The position numbers and the translations under genes are program-made. 64,000 nt of DNA, taken from NCBI GenBank assembly GCA_018818065.1, contig JAHISV010000005.1:664527-728526 (forward strand), given 5' to 3'. Under the pieces are notes generated by a model. That model had not been told where the DNA came from, did not search any database, and saw only the letters and a program-made list of their open reading frames with translations. The stretch comes from Bacteroidota bacterium. Its GTDB lineage: Bacteria; Bacteroidota; Ignavibacteria; Ignavibacteriales; Melioribacteraceae. Position 1 is the stretch's first letter. Every line of letters begins with the position of its first letter. Shown piece by piece: positions 30,301 through 41,243 of the stretch.

Positions 30301-30648
30301 GGTTCAGGCGGCGATTCACTTCCATGGGAATTCAGAAAGTTTGGAATGGGACCAGTCATTGGCACAACATCCTGGGGAGGTCTCGTTGGAGTTTCAATGT
30401 TCCTCACAATGATTGATGGTGGTGGCTTATCAGCGCCAGATTACAGAATTTATGATACAGACGGAAGTTGGGTTGTTGAGAATGAAGGCGTTACGCCCGA
30501 TATTATAATTGATCTTGATCCCTACGAAATGTATCAGGGAAAAGATGCACAGTTAATGAAGGGTGTTGAAGAATTGCTTAAGACTATAAAAGAAGATCCA
30601 AGACCTTGGCCTCAGCACGAAGACTTTCCAAAAGATAATTTAAGATAG
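27400..30648 (+). CDS. Exported tricorn-like protease, copy 2 (beta-propeller, PDZ, S41)
   Basis: 1,082 residues. Signal peptide at 1-25 (LILSIIIIISTGFLSAEE). Propeller repeats with FSPDGSMIAFTGNYDGNDD and WSPDGKSIASISDKSG run to about residue 640. The catalytic half has LIGELNTSHTYVFGGDYR (Ser-His), a PDZ region (VNVGMLGADYEVDANNNLY), AGSGGDSLPWEFR with the nucleophilic serine followed by Gly-Gly-Asp, and VENEGVTPDIIID with the glutamate near the end. This copy keeps the archaeal tricorn-type catalytic arrangement more closely than copy 1. It is 216 bp downstream of copy 1, with its own start and terminator. Confidence 0.9.
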   Translation: MLRKIHIPLILSIIIIISTGFLSAEERPLLRFPDIHENDVVFVHADDIWIAPIAGGVATRLTISDGQERYPKFSPDGSMIAFTGNYDGNDDVYVMNKYGGEITRLTFHPSEDQVVGWHPTKNKIMFISSRDHFRFSQLYLISPDGSGLEKMLFHNIANSSFSPDGKKIAYNKVAREGRTWKRYKGGLQQDIYLYDFETNTEKKLTDYEGTDRFPMWIGDKIYFTSDRTGQLNVFSLHPVTGATEQITNHNYYDARFPDYSKDKIIYEQGGELWVLDINSKETKRIDIEIKADNPEVRPTLVDVTDLIQGIDISPTGKRALVVARGDIFTIPKADGTAKNLTESSGARDKDAAWSPDGKSIASISDKSGEYEIYLTDPEGKTESVKLTEHKDGYRHTLRWSPNSKMIGFTDNNLTLYILDISTKKITRVDKAEYENIDVSLDVKPVYDYNWSPDSKYIVYSMMNENLVYQMHIYDLKKMKIHDVSDGLFNDFHPVFSKDGKRLFFISKRSFDPTFDEFEWEMVYNKTAGIYSINLQKETSSLFPLKSDEEGITEKKADKNETAAAIDFDGIADRVEAFPLPRGNYRNLSVCESSLYYTNGDEGDYNIFEFRLPTSMDLFAFDFNTEHERSIIRGISEYKLSFDGSSIVYRKGRSVGILSSSANGSEGNDLNLSGLKMWLNPLEEWTQIFNESWRMERDFYYEPGMHKLDWDAMKVKYGALVPSISCRSDLKYIIGELIGELNTSHTYVFGGDYRRNPEHVNVGMLGADYEVDANNNLYRFKKILRVNGWTDKIYPPLDRPGMNVKEGDFILAVNGKEITAEKEIYSYFQNLANTQVTLLINDKPTKKGAREIVVKTERGERNMRYLDWVENNRLAVDKASNGQIGYIHMPDTFEGSAREFPKYFLGQTRKKGIILDGRFNAGGLDPSIFLQRLNKRPYSYWTRRYSHDQIVPNYAVNSHMVCLTNRQAGSGGDSLPWEFRKFGMGPVIGTTSWGGLVGVSMFLTMIDGGGLSAPDYRIYDTDGSWVVENEGVTPDIIIDLDPYEMYQGKDAQLMKGVEELLKTIKEDPRPWPQHEDFPKDNLR

Positions 30649-30657
30649 AAAATTTAT

Positions 30658-30685
30658 GAACAGGGATTAATTTTAATCCCTGTTC
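30658..30685 (+). terminator. Hairpin after tricorn copy 2
   Basis: GAACAGGGATTAA (30658-30670) and TTAATCCCTGTTC (30673-30685) are exact inverted copies, giving a long stem just after the stop at 30648. There is only a weak T-run after it. Confidence 0.65.
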
Positions 30686-30750
30686 ACTCTGATATATTAA
30701 CACATTTTAAAAAATCAATATTTGCAGTAAAAAAGTAAGAGTAGAAAAGC

Positions 30751-30966
30751 TGCACGAAGGATTATCACTCCTGAAAATACATGTCCGTTTTTATGATCAT
30801 GAAGTAACCACACTGCAAAGATTACGCATTTAATGTTAGCAGATACCGGATATTAATTTAACGCGAAACATTATGAAAAAAATGTATGTGATCCCCGAAA
30901 ATTTTAAGCGGTTAGACTAAAAACTATTTTGCGCCAACCTGTAACGAAGACCAATTAATGCAAAGT
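30751..30966 (+). repeat. Decayed element, copy A
   Basis: This stretch aligns with 38627-38836 in the same orientation at clearly recognisable identity by eye: shared blocks include GAAGGATTATCA, a GATATT/TTAACGC block, CATnATGAAA, a CGAAAA block and AAAACTAT. All reading frames have stops, although fragments such as LKTILRQP are translatable in one frame and match LKTIIRQP in copy B. It looks like the remains of a mobile or gene fragment. Confidence 0.55.
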
Positions 30967-31003
30967 TAATTACCCCTGCTCCATTTTTATTATACGGTTA
31001 CTA

Positions 31004-34000
31004 CTATTTAATAAGAACCATTTTTTTAATTTCTCTGAAGCCTTGTCCTGCATTCAATAAATAGAAATAGATACCGCTGGTATACTCAGAAGCATTCCAT
31101 TGATATTCGTAAAAACCAGCAGGTTGGGATTCTTGAATAAGTGTGGCGATTTGGCGCCCGAGAATATCATATATTCTTAAAGTTACATTAGCCTGTTCCG
31201 GTAATCCGTAACGAATAACAGTACTTGGGTTGAACGGATTTGGATAATTGTGGAATAAGTTATACTCTGTTGGGATTCCTTCCATACGTTCAAGACCTAC
31301 TAGTGTTAATGTTACTGAAACAGTGTCACTATACTCTGACTCAGAATCCATGTTAAATGCCTTAACCCGATAAATGTTGGCCATTCCTATTTCTAATCTA
31401 GTATCCAAGTATGTAGTAAGATTAGATGCAAGTGTATCTATTACAATAAATTCACCATCGGTTTTTCTTTCAACAATAAATCCGTCTTCCATGGATGAGT
31501 TATCTACCCATTTAAGTGAAGCGCAATTGTTAACATCTAGCACGATTTCCAGATCACATGGTGGAAGGAGAGCATTTTTTATTTCTGATTGGCTCGAATC
31601 ACTTTTTGCTTGTCCCTCTGAATTATAAGCCACAACCTTATACTGATATTTTTCTCCCTCGACAGTTGTCGAGTCAATGAATTCCTCAACATTTTCTGAT
31701 ACCATTCCAATAACTTCATAATTTTCTGTTGTTTTGCATAGCCGGTTAGGTGTTCCTCTCCATTTTCTTAGGATTATAAATCCAAGTTCATTACCTGCCT
31801 GATCACTCCAAGTAATCAGTACGTCTCCGTTTGGTAAGAAGCTTGAACTTACATTAATCGGTGGCGAGATATTATCAGTTTGAGTATCGGGCACCATGAT
31901 ATTAATTGTGCGGCTTACCGATATTGAACTTTTAGACGAATCGGATACCAAGAAGGAAATGCTCTTGCTGGAATTGATCGCTTCATAATTATCCAGACAG
32001 AGATAACGAACTGAACGTAGTGCTTCCTGGTATGCTTCGGAACTCGCATTTCCAGATAGATTTAACACACCTGAATTGGTATTAAACGAGGCAGAAATTC
32101 CTTCACTGCTGCCTCCTGTCAATACATCTTTGCCGCTAATGTAGTTTCCAATTGATACAGATGCACTCTTTAATATTTGGTTATCTTCATCTTTAACTTC
32201 AAGTGAAGATGTAACATTAACGGATCCTTGTCCCACAATATAATTAATTTCTGTAGACTCTATATTTGATAGTGAGGGGGGATCATTTATACCCTTAATC
32301 GTAATCACAAAAGATTCTTCAGTACTCGCACCTCCCTGGTCATCTTTTACAATGAACTTGAATGTATCAGCGGGAGCTTCATTCCCATTATGCTTATACT
32401 TTACCTTTCCGTTCGCAATGTCATTTTGAGTAAACGATCCGCTCTCAGTTCCGCTTACCTTCATCAATGCAGAACTTATATTAAGTGTACCGTAATTTGG
32501 ACCTTGTGTAACAACAAATATCAAACTGTAGGTTGGTCCGTCATTGTCATTTGCTTTCAGGACATTATCTGAAAAAGTAAACTCACCACCTTCATCTACA
32601 TTACAGCCGCTGTTTATTCCAACAACAGGGTTATCAATTACTTCCGTCACATTTATGGTCATTGTATACTCTGTACTACTATAAACATCTTTGTCATCTT
32701 TAAGCTTGTAAGTGAAGTTAGCGTATGGCGTGGCGTATTCATTAGATAGAGGAGTAAACTGAAATTGTGACATATCTGTATAATCAGTTCCGGTTACAAC
32801 ATCTACTCCTCCGTAGGTTAAAGTCCCTGCTGATTGAACTGTCTCCAGTATTATACCTGCAAAGGAATCCCCGTCCAGATCATTAAATGTAAATTCACTT
32901 TCTGCAAATGTATGCATTTCGTCTTCATTTATTGTTATTGTTTCATCTTGTCCTGTTGGAGGTGTACCACCTTCTCCTTCTATTACAAAAGTATAAGGAT
33001 CTCTGTTCGGGTCATTATTGGCTATGCTTACTGTTGCCGTTCTTGTTTCCGAGGCGCTTGGATCGAACCTTATTGTAAAGACATCATTACTTCCTGAGCT
33101 AATCGGTGTTGAAGGTTGATCAGTAACTGTAAAATCTGCTGCATTAGCACCGCTGATTGAAACGATAGGTCCTCCTGTTAAATTCAAAGCGCTTGCGCCA
33201 TAGTTCACTATTTCAAATATTTTATCAATTGTTCCACCCTCGATCGTTGTTCTTCCATAGGCGGTATAGTCTTCTGTCCGAGGAGTAGTATCCCCATCCT
33301 CAATATCAAGTTGAGGGCTTCCACCTTGTACTATCATTAGAGATCCCGTATATCCGGTTCCGGTTATAGAAAAGTCATATGGATTTTCTCCACTATCGTC
33401 ATTCATTATGCTTACAGTTCCGTTTATTGCACCCACTGACGTTGCAGCAAACTTAACTTTAAACTCAGCAGTTTCACCAACGGCAATAATTGCTGGTGCA
33501 TCCTGTTCTAAATGAAAATCTGTTCCCGCTACGGTTACTTTTGGTGTTCCACCAAGTGTTAAGTCCCCCGATCCAAGGTTAATTATCTTAAATGTATGAA
33601 TTGGTGAGTAATTCAATACATTAAAATGATCCAGTCCAAAATCTGTCCCTTCTGCTGAGGTTGGTGTTGCGTCACCATCGACTATTTCCACTCCACTGTA
33701 TTCCACTTTGATTTCGGGATAAGCACCACCGGTTCCCTGTATGTTAAATATAAAAGGGTTTTCATCTGTATCATCGTTGGCGATAGTCACCGTGGCTTCT
33801 CTTAAGCCTGAAGTAGTCGGATTAAAGTATATATCGAACGTTGTTATTCCACCGCTTTTTGCTACTGGGGTTGCCGGCGCTGATGAAACAGTAAAATCAT
33901 TTGTGTGTCCGGTTATTGTAATAAATGGTGCTGAGTCCAGCAAATGCAACGCTCCAGTTCCACTATTTGTTATTGTGAAAGTATGGGTTACATCACCAGC

Positions 34001-37000
34001 TGTTAAATCCGTATTCCCAAAATCAGTACCATCAGTTACTGATGGTATAGTATCTCCATCTGTGATATTATTTCCGTTACCATTTAAACTAATCTCAGGA
34101 TTTTCGTCATCTGTTATTGTGGCGGTTACTTGCTGTATTTCATTTTCCGAACAATTTGTTCCGCCACTCATATCAATGATAATCGTTTCATCATCATCGT
34201 CATCTGAATCATCGACTCCTGTTAATGTAATACTTCCAGTTGTTAATCCGGCATTTATTGTTATTGAGGCATTTGATCTTGTGTAATCGGTTGTGTTTGT
34301 TGCTGTTCCTGAAAATTCGAGATCTATAGTTACATTCTTTCCCGACTCTGCGGATAGCGTTGCTGTTACTGTTGCCGTTCCTCCGTTTTCTGCAAAGGGG
34401 CTATCAGTTAGCGCTAGTGTAACTGTTGGAGCTCCGTCATCATCGGTGATTGTTCCTAATCCCTGAGCATCACTTATTGTTGCATTTTCTGCATTGCTTA
34501 AATTGACATAATAAGTCTCATCAATTTCATCTAATACATCTCCAGATATCTGCACTGTTATGGTCTTGGTTGTTGCGCCTGCTTCAAATGTAAGAGTATT
34601 TGTGTTTGATATATAATCATTCCCACTTATTGCCGTGTTGTTAGCTGTTTCATAATCAACAGTTACTGTTTTTCCACTTACAGCTGAAAGTATAACAGTA
34701 AATGCTGCATCAACTGTCCCGCTGTTGCCTTCTGTAACTATTACGTTGTCAACTGATAAACCAGGCAGAGGATCATTATCAGTTATAGTACCCGTGCCTT
34801 GAGCGTCTAATATTGTGGCATTGGTTGGGTTTGTGAGGTCAAGATTTAAGGTTTCATTTACTTCGTCAATCAGATCCCCGAGTATAGTAACATTAACATT
34901 CTTACTTGTTTCTCCAGCATTAAATGTGAGGGTTGATGTTGATATTGTTGTGAAATCTGATCCAGCAGTAGCTGTGTTGGCTGATGTAGAATAATCAACT
35001 GTAATGGTCTTGCCACTTGCGGCAGAAAGCACTACTTCAAAAGTGAGATTTACGGATGATTCATCCCCCTCGGTTACCGAAGAATCATTTACTGATATTG
35101 ACGGAGGATCATCATCATCTGTAATTGTGGCAGTTACTTCTTGTGTGCCGTTTTCTGTTCCATTTGTTACGTTATCAATATTAACAATTACTGTTTCATT
35201 CTCTTCATCGGTTGAATCATCTTCACCGTTTATTGTGGCTGTATTTGAAAGCGAACCTGCATTAACTGTTATTGAAGCGGTTGACGTATAATCTGTCCCT
35301 CCACCGACAGCAGCTCCAGTATAATCAAGATCAACTATTACATTCTGATATGAACGGTTAGATAAGGTTACTGTTATAGTGGCTTCACCGTCATTCTCTG
35401 CCAAAGGACTGCCGGATAAACCTAAGCTTACTGAGGGTTGGTTGTCTTCATTTGTAATTGTTCCTACACCTTGTGCATCGGTTATACCGCCATAACTTGC
35501 ATCCGAGAGATTTACGTAAAAAGTTTCGCTAGCTTCATAATGTGTATCATTTATTACCGGAACTGAAACTGTTGTGGTTAATTGACCTGATGTAACAGTA
35601 GCTGTTCCTATTGTACTCGTATAATCAAAATCAGCTGTTGTTGCTGTATTGTTTTCAGTTGCGTAATCAATTGTTATATCACTTGAATGTGTGCGTGTTA
35701 GCGTTATTGTAAAAACTGCTGAGTCCTCATTTTCATTTATTGTAACATCATTTACACTTATGCCAAGATCATCATCTGTTATTGTTGCCGTTACCTGTTG
35801 TGTCCCGCTTTCTGTTCCGTTAGTTACACTACTAATATCTACAATAACTGTTTCATCTCCTTCTGACAAGTCATCGTCAACACCGGTTATATTTAGTGTA
35901 TTTGATAGCGAACCCGCGTTAACTGTTAATGAAGCTGATGAAGTGTAATCGGTTCCTCCACCAGTGGCTGTGCCTGTATATCCCAAATTAACTGTTACAT
36001 TCTGATAAGTACGATTGGATAGTGTTGCTGTTAATGTTGCTATTCCTCCATCCTCAGCCATTGGACTATTGGTTAAGCCTAATGTTACTGATGGTTGACT
36101 GTCGTCATTTGAGATTGTTCCAATTCCTTGGGCATCCGAAATATTTCCAAAACTGGCGTTTGATATATTAAGATAAAAATTTTCAGAAGGCTCAAAATGG
36201 CTATCATTTGTAATGTCTACGGTTATGGTAGTTGTCAGACTGCCTGAAATTATTGTTGCTGTTCCACTGGTAGATGAATAATCACTATCGCCAGTTGTAG
36301 CCGTATTATTAGCTGAAGAATAATCAACAGTAATATTGCTAGAGTACACTTGTGATGAAGTAAGTGTAAATGTTGCTGTTCCTTCATCTTCGCTTACTGT
36401 AACGTCATTAATTGATATGCTTAGTGTTCCTGTTCCCTGAATACTAAAATTATAAGGATTTTCATCACTATCATTATTGGCAATCGAAATACTTGCCGTT
36501 CTTATTCCTGCTGCTGTGGGGTCAAACGTTACTTGAAATGTAGTTGATTCACCAATAGATACTGTTGTTGCTGGTTGCGTTGTAACTGAGTAGTCACCCG
36601 CATTATCCCCAGACAAACTAACTGCATTTGCACCTAAATTTAAAGTCTCTGTTCCCGTATTTTGAATTGTAAATGTTCTCACGACTGTTCCACTGGAGAC
36701 AAATACACTCCCAAAATCAGTATGGTCTGTAGACGCAGGAGAAGTATCACCATCTGTTATATTATTGCCGTTTCCAACTACATTTATTTCTGGTGTAATA
36801 CCAGTCCCCTGTACAGTGAAATTATAAGGATTCTCATCGCTGTCATCATTTGCTATACTGATAACTGCTGTTCTTGTGCCTGTAGTTGTTGGATTGAAGG
36901 TTATATTAAATAAGGTAGTTCCACCACTTCCGGAAATACTATTTGATGGATTTTGAGTTAAACTAAAATCAGAGGTATGACCTGTAATTGTAACATAGGG

Positions 37001-38215
37001 CGAACTACCTGTTAAATTAAGAGTACCTAGTCCGGAGTTTGCGATAGTAAAAGTTTTCACTACTGAACCGGAAGCAACATCAGCACTACCAAAGTTTGTA
37101 TCATCACCGGAAGAGGGTGATGAATCACCATCGGCAATGGATGTGGAATTTCCTGTTATATCCATCTCTGGCATGGGTGCCGCAGTTGTAACGGACTTAT
37201 AGCTTGAGTATCCGCTTTCACCTGCATTGTTAACAGCTCTCAACCGATAGTAGTATGGAGTGCTGGGAGTTAAATCAGAAACATCCCGGCTAGTAGAACC
37301 GCTAACTGTTAATCCATTATATCCTGTTACATGAGATGAAAAACTAGAATTAGTTGAAACATATAATTTATAGAAGGTAGCTCCCGAGGCCGAAGACCAA
37401 TTAGCCTGGAATGAAATATCAAGAATTGAAGTTGCATCATTCACTGTAGGTGCATTGGGAATTGTTGTGGCTGAAACCGTATTTGAATTACTACTTTCTC
37501 CTGCGCCACTGTACGCTTTTACTCTTATGTAGTATGTGGTCCCTCTGCTTAAATTGCTCAATGATGTGGATGTTGGCGCATAAGGATCATCACCAGATTT
37601 AGGAACATCTTTCGGATTAAGTCCTGAAACCATTGCCGTAAATGAACTATTTGTGGAGACATAAACATGATAGCCTGTTGCGCCAGCTGATTGAGACCAG
37701 GACAAACTCATCGATGTTCCGCCAACACTGTACGGATTGTTTAATGTAGGTGTTGGTGGGGGAACAGCACCCGCATTACTTACCTTCATTTTCCCACATG
37801 CGTTTGGAGTTTTAGAGTAATTCACGCCGGTTGGAGGCGTTGAGGCAGAACTTGGATAATAAAACCTTACATTTGCACCATTTACATCCGTTGAACCAAG
37901 TGGATAACCAACAATCCACGAGGCTCCGATGCCAACATTCATATTTGCATGGTATAACCAATATCCGTTCGGGCCTTCATAACATGCCTTTCCATCATTG
38001 GTTCCATTCTGTATATAATTTCCAAGTATTTCTGCTGGCCAAGCACTGGAACAAATGTCATCAGCGCCATCGTTATTAACAGAAAATGCAGTCTGTGCGT
38101 GGATAAGGGGAGCAAATAAAAAGAATAAGAGGTAAAACTTATTTAATAAAGACTGATGAATTCTTATTCTAAAGTTCACAAATGATTGATCATTACTTTT
38201 AGGTTGTAAGAACAT
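31004..38215 (-). CDS. Giant secreted protein with Fn3, choice-of-anchor-D and Calx-beta repeats, type IX-style sorting domain
   Basis: I start at the ATG at 38215; the longer frame begins with a GTG at 38251. About 2,403 residues. The N-terminus has a signal peptide ([15 protein letters not shown]) and a unique 100-residue segment with several cysteines. Then come two Fn3-like domains, two choice-of-anchor-D domains ([15 protein letters not shown] type), a block of about eight Calx-beta-like domains alternating [18 protein letters not shown] and [15 protein letters not shown] types, three further choice-of-anchor-D domains, cadherin-like modules, two Fn3-like domains and a sorting domain with [18 protein letters not shown] ending KKMVLIK. 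Acidic calcium-binding loops are frequent. A surface adhesin or matrix protein is likely. Confidence 0.87.
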   Translation of the reverse strand: MFLQPKSNDQSFVNFRIRIHQSLLNKFYLLFFLFAPLIHAQTAFSVNNDGADDICSSAWPAEILGNYIQNGTNDGKACYEGPNGYWLYHANMNVGIGASWIVGYPLGSTDVNGANVRFYYPSSASTPPTGVNYSKTPNACGKMKVSNAGAVPPPTPTLNNPYSVGGTSMSLSWSQSAGATGYHVYVSTNSSFTAMVSGLNPKDVPKSGDDPYAPTSTSLSNLSRGTTYYIRVKAYSGAGESSNSNTVSATTIPNAPTVNDATSILDISFQANWSSASGATFYKLYVSTNSSFSSHVTGYNGLTVSGSTSRDVSDLTPSTPYYYRLRAVNNAGESGYSSYKSVTTAAPMPEMDITGNSTSIADGDSSPSSGDDTNFGSADVASGSVVKTFTIANSGLGTLNLTGSSPYVTITGHTSDFSLTQNPSNSISGSGGTTLFNITFNPTTTGTRTAVISIANDDSDENPYNFTVQGTGITPEINVVGNGNNITDGDTSPASTDHTDFGSVFVSSGTVVRTFTIQNTGTETLNLGANAVSLSGDNAGDYSVTTQPATTVSIGESTTFQVTFDPTAAGIRTASISIANNDSDENPYNFSIQGTGTLSISINDVTVSEDEGTATFTLTSSQVYSSNITVDYSSANNTATTGDSDYSSTSGTATIISGSLTTTITVDITNDSHFEPSENFYLNISNASFGNISDAQGIGTISNDDSQPSVTLGLTNSPMAEDGGIATLTATLSNRTYQNVTVNLGYTGTATGGGTDYTSSASLTVNAGSLSNTLNITGVDDDLSEGDETVIVDISSVTNGTESGTQQVTATITDDDLGISVNDVTINENEDSAVFTITLTRTHSSDITIDYATENNTATTADFDYTSTIGTATVTSGQLTTTVSVPVINDTHYEASETFYVNLSDASYGGITDAQGVGTITNEDNQPSVSLGLSGSPLAENDGEATITVTLSNRSYQNVIVDLDYTGAAVGGGTDYTSTASITVNAGSLSNTATINGEDDSTDEENETVIVNIDNVTNGTENGTQEVTATITDDDDPPSISVNDSSVTEGDESSVNLTFEVVLSAASGKTITVDYSTSANTATAGSDFTTISTSTLTFNAGETSKNVNVTILGDLIDEVNETLNLDLTNPTNATILDAQGTGTITDNDPLPGLSVDNVIVTEGNSGTVDAAFTVILSAVSGKTVTVDYETANNTAISGNDYISNTNTLTFEAGATTKTITVQISGDVLDEIDETYYVNLSNAENATISDAQGLGTITDDDGAPTVTLALTDSPFAENGGTATVTATLSAESGKNVTIDLEFSGTATNTTDYTRSNASITINAGLTTGSITLTGVDDSDDDDDETIIIDMSGGTNCSENEIQQVTATITDDENPEISLNGNGNNITDGDTIPSVTDGTDFGNTDLTAGDVTHTFTITNSGTGALHLLDSAPFITITGHTNDFTVSSAPATPVAKSGGITTFDIYFNPTTSGLREATVTIANDDTDENPFIFNIQGTGGAYPEIKVEYSGVEIVDGDATPTSAEGTDFGLDHFNVLNYSPIHTFKIINLGSGDLTLGGTPKVTVAGTDFHLEQDAPAIIAVGETAEFKVKFAATSVGAINGTVSIMNDDSGENPYDFSITGTGYTGSLMIVQGGSPQLDIEDGDTTPRTEDYTAYGRTTIEGGTIDKIFEIVNYGASALNLTGGPIVSISGANAADFTVTDQPSTPISSGSNDVFTIRFDPSASETRTATVSIANNDPNRDPYTFVIEGEGGTPPTGQDETITINEDEMHTFAESEFTFNDLDGDSFAGIILETVQSAGTLTYGGVDVVTGTDYTDMSQFQFTPLSNEYATPYANFTYKLKDDKDVYSSTEYTMTINVTEVIDNPVVGINSGCNVDEGGEFTFSDNVLKANDNDGPTYSLIFVVTQGPNYGTLNISSALMKVSGTESGSFTQNDIANGKVKYKHNGNEAPADTFKFIVKDDQGGASTEESFVITIKGINDPPSLSNIESTEINYIVGQGSVNVTSSLEVKDEDNQILKSASVSIGNYISGKDVLTGGSSEGISASFNTNSGVLNLSGNASSEAYQEALRSVRYLCLDNYEAINSSKSISFLVSDSSKSSISVSRTINIMVPDTQTDNISPPINVSSSFLPNGDVLITWSDQAGNELGFIILRKWRGTPNRLCKTTENYEVIGMVSENVEEFIDSTTVEGEKYQYKVVAYNSEGQAKSDSSQSEIKNALLPPCDLEIVLDVNNCASLKWVDNSSMEDGFIVERKTDGEFIVIDTLASNLTTYLDTRLEIGMANIYRVKAFNMDSESEYSDTVSVTLTLVGLERMEGIPTEYNLFHNYPNPFNPSTVIRYGLPEQANVTLRIYDILGRQIATLIQESQPAGFYEYQWNASEYTSGIYFYLLNAGQGFREIKKMVLIK

Positions 38216-38915
38216 TTTTCGCTCACATTTAAGATATATTAATGAAGGCACCTAATTAACTTTCTTCATAACCTCTTTGGGTTATATCATCTATATGATT
38301 TTATGCTGTTAAAGTCGAAATGTATTAATTGAGATGCTTAGAAGGTTTTATTCATCAATACCTGCAAACTAATTTGACTCAATATAATTATTTTTATCAA
38401 TAGTGGACACCATTAATTTAAATTGATTGTGATTTAAGGCATTGTAGATATTGTCAGCTGGAATTGATCCCTTCATCTTTCTTCTTCTTAGGCTTATTGT
38501 TGTGATTCTGAATATTTGAGTTAGTGAAACTTTTTGTTCACAATTAGCGTCTCGAAGTTCAAAATTTATGGGGGTAGTAATTTCCCATGAGTTAAGTTTT
38601 TAAAAAGGTTGATTTGTAAAAATACCATGAAGGATTATCAGTCCAGATTATGCCAGCTGGTTCTTATAATGATGAAGCACCTACTCTGGAACAATTACAC
38701 ACTAAATAGATGCTCGAAAAGGGATATTCACTTAACGCAAGCATCATGAAATTTATCATAATGATCGCCGAAAAGTGGAAACTACAAAGTTGAAAACTAT
38801 AATACGACAACCAATAAAACCAATATAACAGCATGATTATATTTGAGGGGCATTCAAAAATCCCTTGAATCTTTCCCCTTATCTTTATAATTAGAAGATG
38901 GTTTTTGGGGGAACC
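38216..38915. other. Intergenic region upstream of divergent genes, with decayed element copy B
   Basis: About 700 bp with no supported ORF. It should hold the promoters of the giant gene (minus) and of the lipoprotein cluster (plus). The middle part is the decayed element at 38627-38836. Confidence 0.5.
38627..38836 (+). repeat. Decayed element, copy B
   Basis: Homologous by eye to copy A at 30751-30966. Frame fragments read HEGLSVQIMPAGSYNDEAPT, LEKGYSLNAS and RRKVETTKLKTIIRQPIKPI but are broken by stops and shifts. The composition of these fragments vaguely recalls the C-terminal part of a tyrosine recombinase or transposase; that is a guess. Together A and B bracket the giant repeat gene. 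Confidence 0.5.
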
Positions 38916-40097
38916 ATGATCAGAACAATGATATCTTTCATAATTATCACATCTTTATTCCTTCTCTTTTCGTTTTTTGGCTGTAACTCAGAGAATCCAA
39001 TTATTACAACTTCCGAAGACACTCTCGTTTTTGCTAATGCAATGATTATTGATGGAACTGGTAGTGAAGCAATTGAGCATGCTACTCTTATAGTAATTTG
39101 TGATAAGATACATATGGTTAGTAATTCTACAGATATTTCTTTACCAGATGGTGCCCGCGTTTTTGATCTGGAAGGGAAAACAATTCTTCCCGGTTTTATT
39201 AATGCACATGTTCATGGATCTTACAATCAGAATCAATTAAAAAATTGGGTCAGAGGGGGAGTCACAACCGTTAGAGATTTATCTCCTCTGGGGGAGGCAA
39301 ATTTTATCGAAAAAAGAAATGGGTATAATCAGAACCCGTTTAATGCTCGTCTTGTTTCATCAACTCCTATAATCACCTGTTCGGGCGGATATGGCGGCAG
39401 CTTTGTGGATACTCCGGAATCTGCAGAAATCAGAGTGCTGGATTACATCAACAGTGGAGTTGATATAATTAAATTTTCAATAGAAGATAATTGCCAGGGC
39501 AGATGGAATGTGATTTCACAGGAAATAGCTAACATTATAGTATCAACCGCTCATTCAAATAATTTACGCGCCTCCGTTCATATTACCCACGATTATAATA
39601 TAGAAATGGCATTAATTGCTGGAGTAGATGACATAGCCCATATGGTAACAGAACCAATGACGGATGAATTGGTTCAGCAAATTGTTGAGGCAAATATTTA
39701 TTGGACACCGACCCTGGAACTATGGAAGGGTGTTAGTGAATATTATTCTATTGATCTTGATCAGGTTGCCATCAGAAATCTGAGGAAGTTTTTTAACGCG
39801 GGTGGGAATGTTGCCCTGGGTACGGATTTTGCTGGCTTCCATACCTCATTCGATAGTGGTCTCCCCTTTACAGAAATTCAATCGATGAAAGAGGCAGGTA
39901 TGTCTAATATGGATATTATTGTTGCGGCAACATTAAACGCTGCTTATGTCTGTGGAATGGAAAATGAGATTGGAACAATTGAAGTTGGTAAGATTGCGGA
40001 TTTGCTGATAATTAATGGAAACCCGCTAACTGATATTGATGTGCTTAGAAATGTTAGCATGGTAATTCATAATGGACACATTGTTCGTGAGGAATAG
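38916..40097 (+). CDS. Amidohydrolase-family lipoprotein
   Basis: The ATG at 38916 is 5 bp after a GGGGG ribosome-binding site and opens on a lipoprotein signal (SFIIITSLFLLFSFFGC); the earlier ATG at 38898 adds six residues. 393 residues. The metal-dependent hydrolase fold shows FINAHVHG (the His-x-His metal pair), ASVHITHDY, DIAHM and LGTDFAGFHT with the catalytic aspartate, and a C-terminal beta-sandwich EVGKIADLLIINGNP. It is close to imidazolonepropionase-like or dipeptidase-like members; substrate unknown. First of four exported-protein genes on this strand. Confidence 0.87.
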   Translation: MIRTMISFIIITSLFLLFSFFGCNSENPIITTSEDTLVFANAMIIDGTGSEAIEHATLIVICDKIHMVSNSTDISLPDGARVFDLEGKTILPGFINAHVHGSYNQNQLKNWVRGGVTTVRDLSPLGEANFIEKRNGYNQNPFNARLVSSTPIITCSGGYGGSFVDTPESAEIRVLDYINSGVDIIKFSIEDNCQGRWNVISQEIANIIVSTAHSNNLRASVHITHDYNIEMALIAGVDDIAHMVTEPMTDELVQQIVEANIYWTPTLELWKGVSEYYSIDLDQVAIRNLRKFFNAGGNVALGTDFAGFHTSFDSGLPFTEIQSMKEAGMSNMDIIVAATLNAAYVCGMENEIGTIEVGKIADLLIINGNPLTDIDVLRNVSMVIHNGHIVREE

Positions 40098-40201
40098 AGT
40101 CAATTCGAATCTCTTTTTAGTCTGATAGTCTAGCAATACTTCAGTTATTGTGTCCTATCGCAAAAATCATGTAGTCTTCAATACAATACCCGGGGGGAGT
40201 T

Positions 40202-41158
40202 ATGAAAACGAGATTTGTTATTTGGAGCCAATTGTTTTTGTTTTCTTTTCTAATGGTTTTTTGCAGTGATTCATCAAATCCAGTCAACGACAACAATCAA
40301 AATGAACCAACGGCGGGAAATGAATTTGGGCTTATTGCCTACTGTCGTCAACCTGGAGGTTCAGGAAGACACCAGATTTATAAAATTAGTGAATTTGGAA
40401 CGAATGACGTGAGGATGATTCAAGCTTCAATTGGATTAAATCATCAAGATTGGTCTCCGGATGGTCAAAAAATAGCCTGTGTAGGATATGTTGAGACAGA
40501 CTTCTCCACCTGGTCCATTCATACGTTTAATCCAAATGGATCAGAACTTACCAGACTTACAAATACCGAGGGAGTTTGGGATAACGATCCTCGCTGGTCT
40601 TCGGATGGAACGCAAATTGCATTTACGAGAATTTATCCTAACGATACAATTCGCGAAGAGATATGGGTAATGAACAGTGACGGAAGCAATCTGCATTATA
40701 TTGGCGTGAAAGGAAATGTTGGCGGATGGAGTCCCGATGGGCTTCGCTTATTATATTCCGCGATTTCATTGGGTAATTCTGACATATATAGCTGTAATAT
40801 TGATGGGAGTGATATCCTGCAGATTACGAATACTTCTGAAAATGAAGAATGTCCAACATATTCTCCGGATGGTTCACAAATAGTCTTTTCAAGCTTTTGG
40901 GGGAGTATGTCAAATCATGAAATTGAGATTATGAATTCTGATGGGACCAACAGGCGGGCTCTGACCGAAAATGATAGTTTTGACAGTAACCCAAGATGGT
41001 CGCCGGATGGACTAAAACTGGTTTTTGTATCAGACAGACATGAGTTTCACCAATGGGAAATTTACACCATGAAAACTGACGGAACAGATGTTAGAAGAGT
41101 AACTTTAAGCCAGGCACCTGCAACAGCAATTAATCCTGTATGGCGCCCTTCACTATAG
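40202..41158 (+). CDS. TolB-like beta-propeller lipoprotein
   Basis: 318 residues. Lipoprotein signal SFLMVFCSD. The mature part has repeated blades with the motifs DWSPDGQKIACVG, RWSSDGTQIAFTR, GWSPDGLRLLYSA, YSPDGSQIVFSS and RWSPDGLKLVFVS, one per about 45 residues, a PD40/TolB-type six-bladed propeller. It is likely a periplasmic protein-interaction module. GGGGGGAG lies directly before the ATG. Confidence 0.88.
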   Translation: MKTRFVIWSQLFLFSFLMVFCSDSSNPVNDNNQNEPTAGNEFGLIAYCRQPGGSGRHQIYKISEFGTNDVRMIQASIGLNHQDWSPDGQKIACVGYVETDFSTWSIHTFNPNGSELTRLTNTEGVWDNDPRWSSDGTQIAFTRIYPNDTIREEIWVMNSDGSNLHYIGVKGNVGGWSPDGLRLLYSAISLGNSDIYSCNIDGSDILQITNTSENEECPTYSPDGSQIVFSSFWGSMSNHEIEIMNSDGTNRRALTENDSFDSNPRWSPDGLKLVFVSDRHEFHQWEIYTMKTDGTDVRRVTLSQAPATAINPVWRPSL

Positions 41159-41243
41159 AATGAAATTATAAATTAGTAGTTAATGATCAGCTGACTGATT
41201 GAATGTTTTAACAAACAAGTATATCTTCATTGACACGAAATTA

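Larger units (their letters stand above)
30649..31003. other. Intergenic region between tricorn copy 2 and the giant repeat gene
   Basis: Contains the hairpin at 30658-30685 and the decayed element at 30751-30966. No intact gene. The neighbouring genes converge here. Confidence 0.5.

Noticed and set aside
32834..36913. Plus-strand ORFs inside the giant repeat gene
   Set aside because: Antisense shadows of the threonine/aspartate-rich repeats.
30751..38836. Intact transposase or integrase
   Set aside because: All frames in both segments contain stops; only fragments can be read and the family guess is weak.
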